Shown: positions 6,085-6,123 of the stretch, in pieces
Layout: every line of letters starts with the position of its first letter
How positions within the stretch are numbered: position 1 is the first letter of the stretch
Assembly: GCA_041588495.1 (NCBI GenBank)
Contig: JBFGWM010000173.1
Location: 1 to 6,123 of the forward strand
Length of the DNA: 6,123 bases
Origin: JBFGWM01 sp041588495
GTDB lineage: Bacteria; Pseudomonadota; Gammaproteobacteria; Pseudomonadales; JBFGWM01
Reading direction: 5' to 3'
Made by a program: the position numbers and the translations under genes
Notes under the pieces: model-generated
Told to the model about the DNA's origin: nothing
Seen by the model: only the letters and a program-made list of their open reading frames with translations
Databases searched by the model: none

Positions 6085-6123
6085 ATGAAGAATTTTCGTA
6101 AACGCCGTGCCACGGACAAGGCA
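6085..6123 (+). CDS. Start of an unidentified rightward gene (partial)
   Basis: An ATG at 6085 opens 13 codons (MKNFRKRRATDKA) to the window edge. A GGAG (6073-6076) sits eight bases upstream, and an in-frame TGA directly precedes the ATG, so no earlier start is possible. The visible N-terminus is strongly basic. ExbD/TolR-type proteins often begin with a basic stretch like this before their membrane helix, but 13 residues cannot decide it. The gene would be divergent from galU and share the 278-bp regulatory gap. Confidence 0.45.
   Translation, partial: MKNFRKRRATDKA

Noticed and set aside
5850..6101. 83-codon plus-strand frame in the gap right of galU
   Set aside because: It starts with GTG with no convincing ribosome site, has no domain, contains the 12-bp duplication and overlaps the better-supported start at 6085 in another frame.

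Overview
The window is compact, GC-rich bacterial DNA with strong third-position GC bias, so long shadow ORFs run opposite every real gene. The protein types (a LuxO-like sigma-54 activator, a GalU close in layout to the enterobacterial enzyme, a REC/GGDEF/EAL protein) suggest a gammaproteobacterium. That is inference from family resemblance, not a proven placement. The setting looks like the edge of an exopolysaccharide or capsule locus with its own regulators.

Left part, reading right (1-3308): the last 51 codons of a membrane protein, probably a polysaccharide flippase; a PAPS-dependent sulfotransferase whose ATG overlaps the flippase stop (ATGA); and, 29 bp on, a 700-residue response regulator with REC, PAS-like, degenerate GGDEF and intact EAL domains, predicted to degrade c-di-GMP. 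The close spacing suggests one transcript. Right part, reading left (3400-5806): a LuxO/NtrC-type sigma-54 activator and, upstream of it, galU. The two are separated by a strong rho-independent terminator, so the regulator probably has its own promoter. The two blocks converge at about 3309-3399, which holds an imperfect hairpin and no gene.

The 278-bp space right of galU (5807-6084) is regulatory. It carries a near-consensus -24/-12 sigma-54 promoter facing galU. About 70-115 bp upstream of the predicted start lie an inverted repeat, a perfect 10-bp palindrome and a perfect 12-bp tandem duplication. This is the layout of a promoter served by an enhancer-binding protein, and such a protein is encoded just beyond galU. 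A rightward gene probably begins at 6085 and runs off the window.

Working model (inference): GalU supplies UDP-glucose, the flippase exports glycan units, the sulfotransferase sulfates the polymer or a precursor, the EAL protein adjusts c-di-GMP, and the sigma-54 activator sets precursor supply through galU. No CRISPR array, tRNA, rRNA, insertion sequence or defence system was seen.
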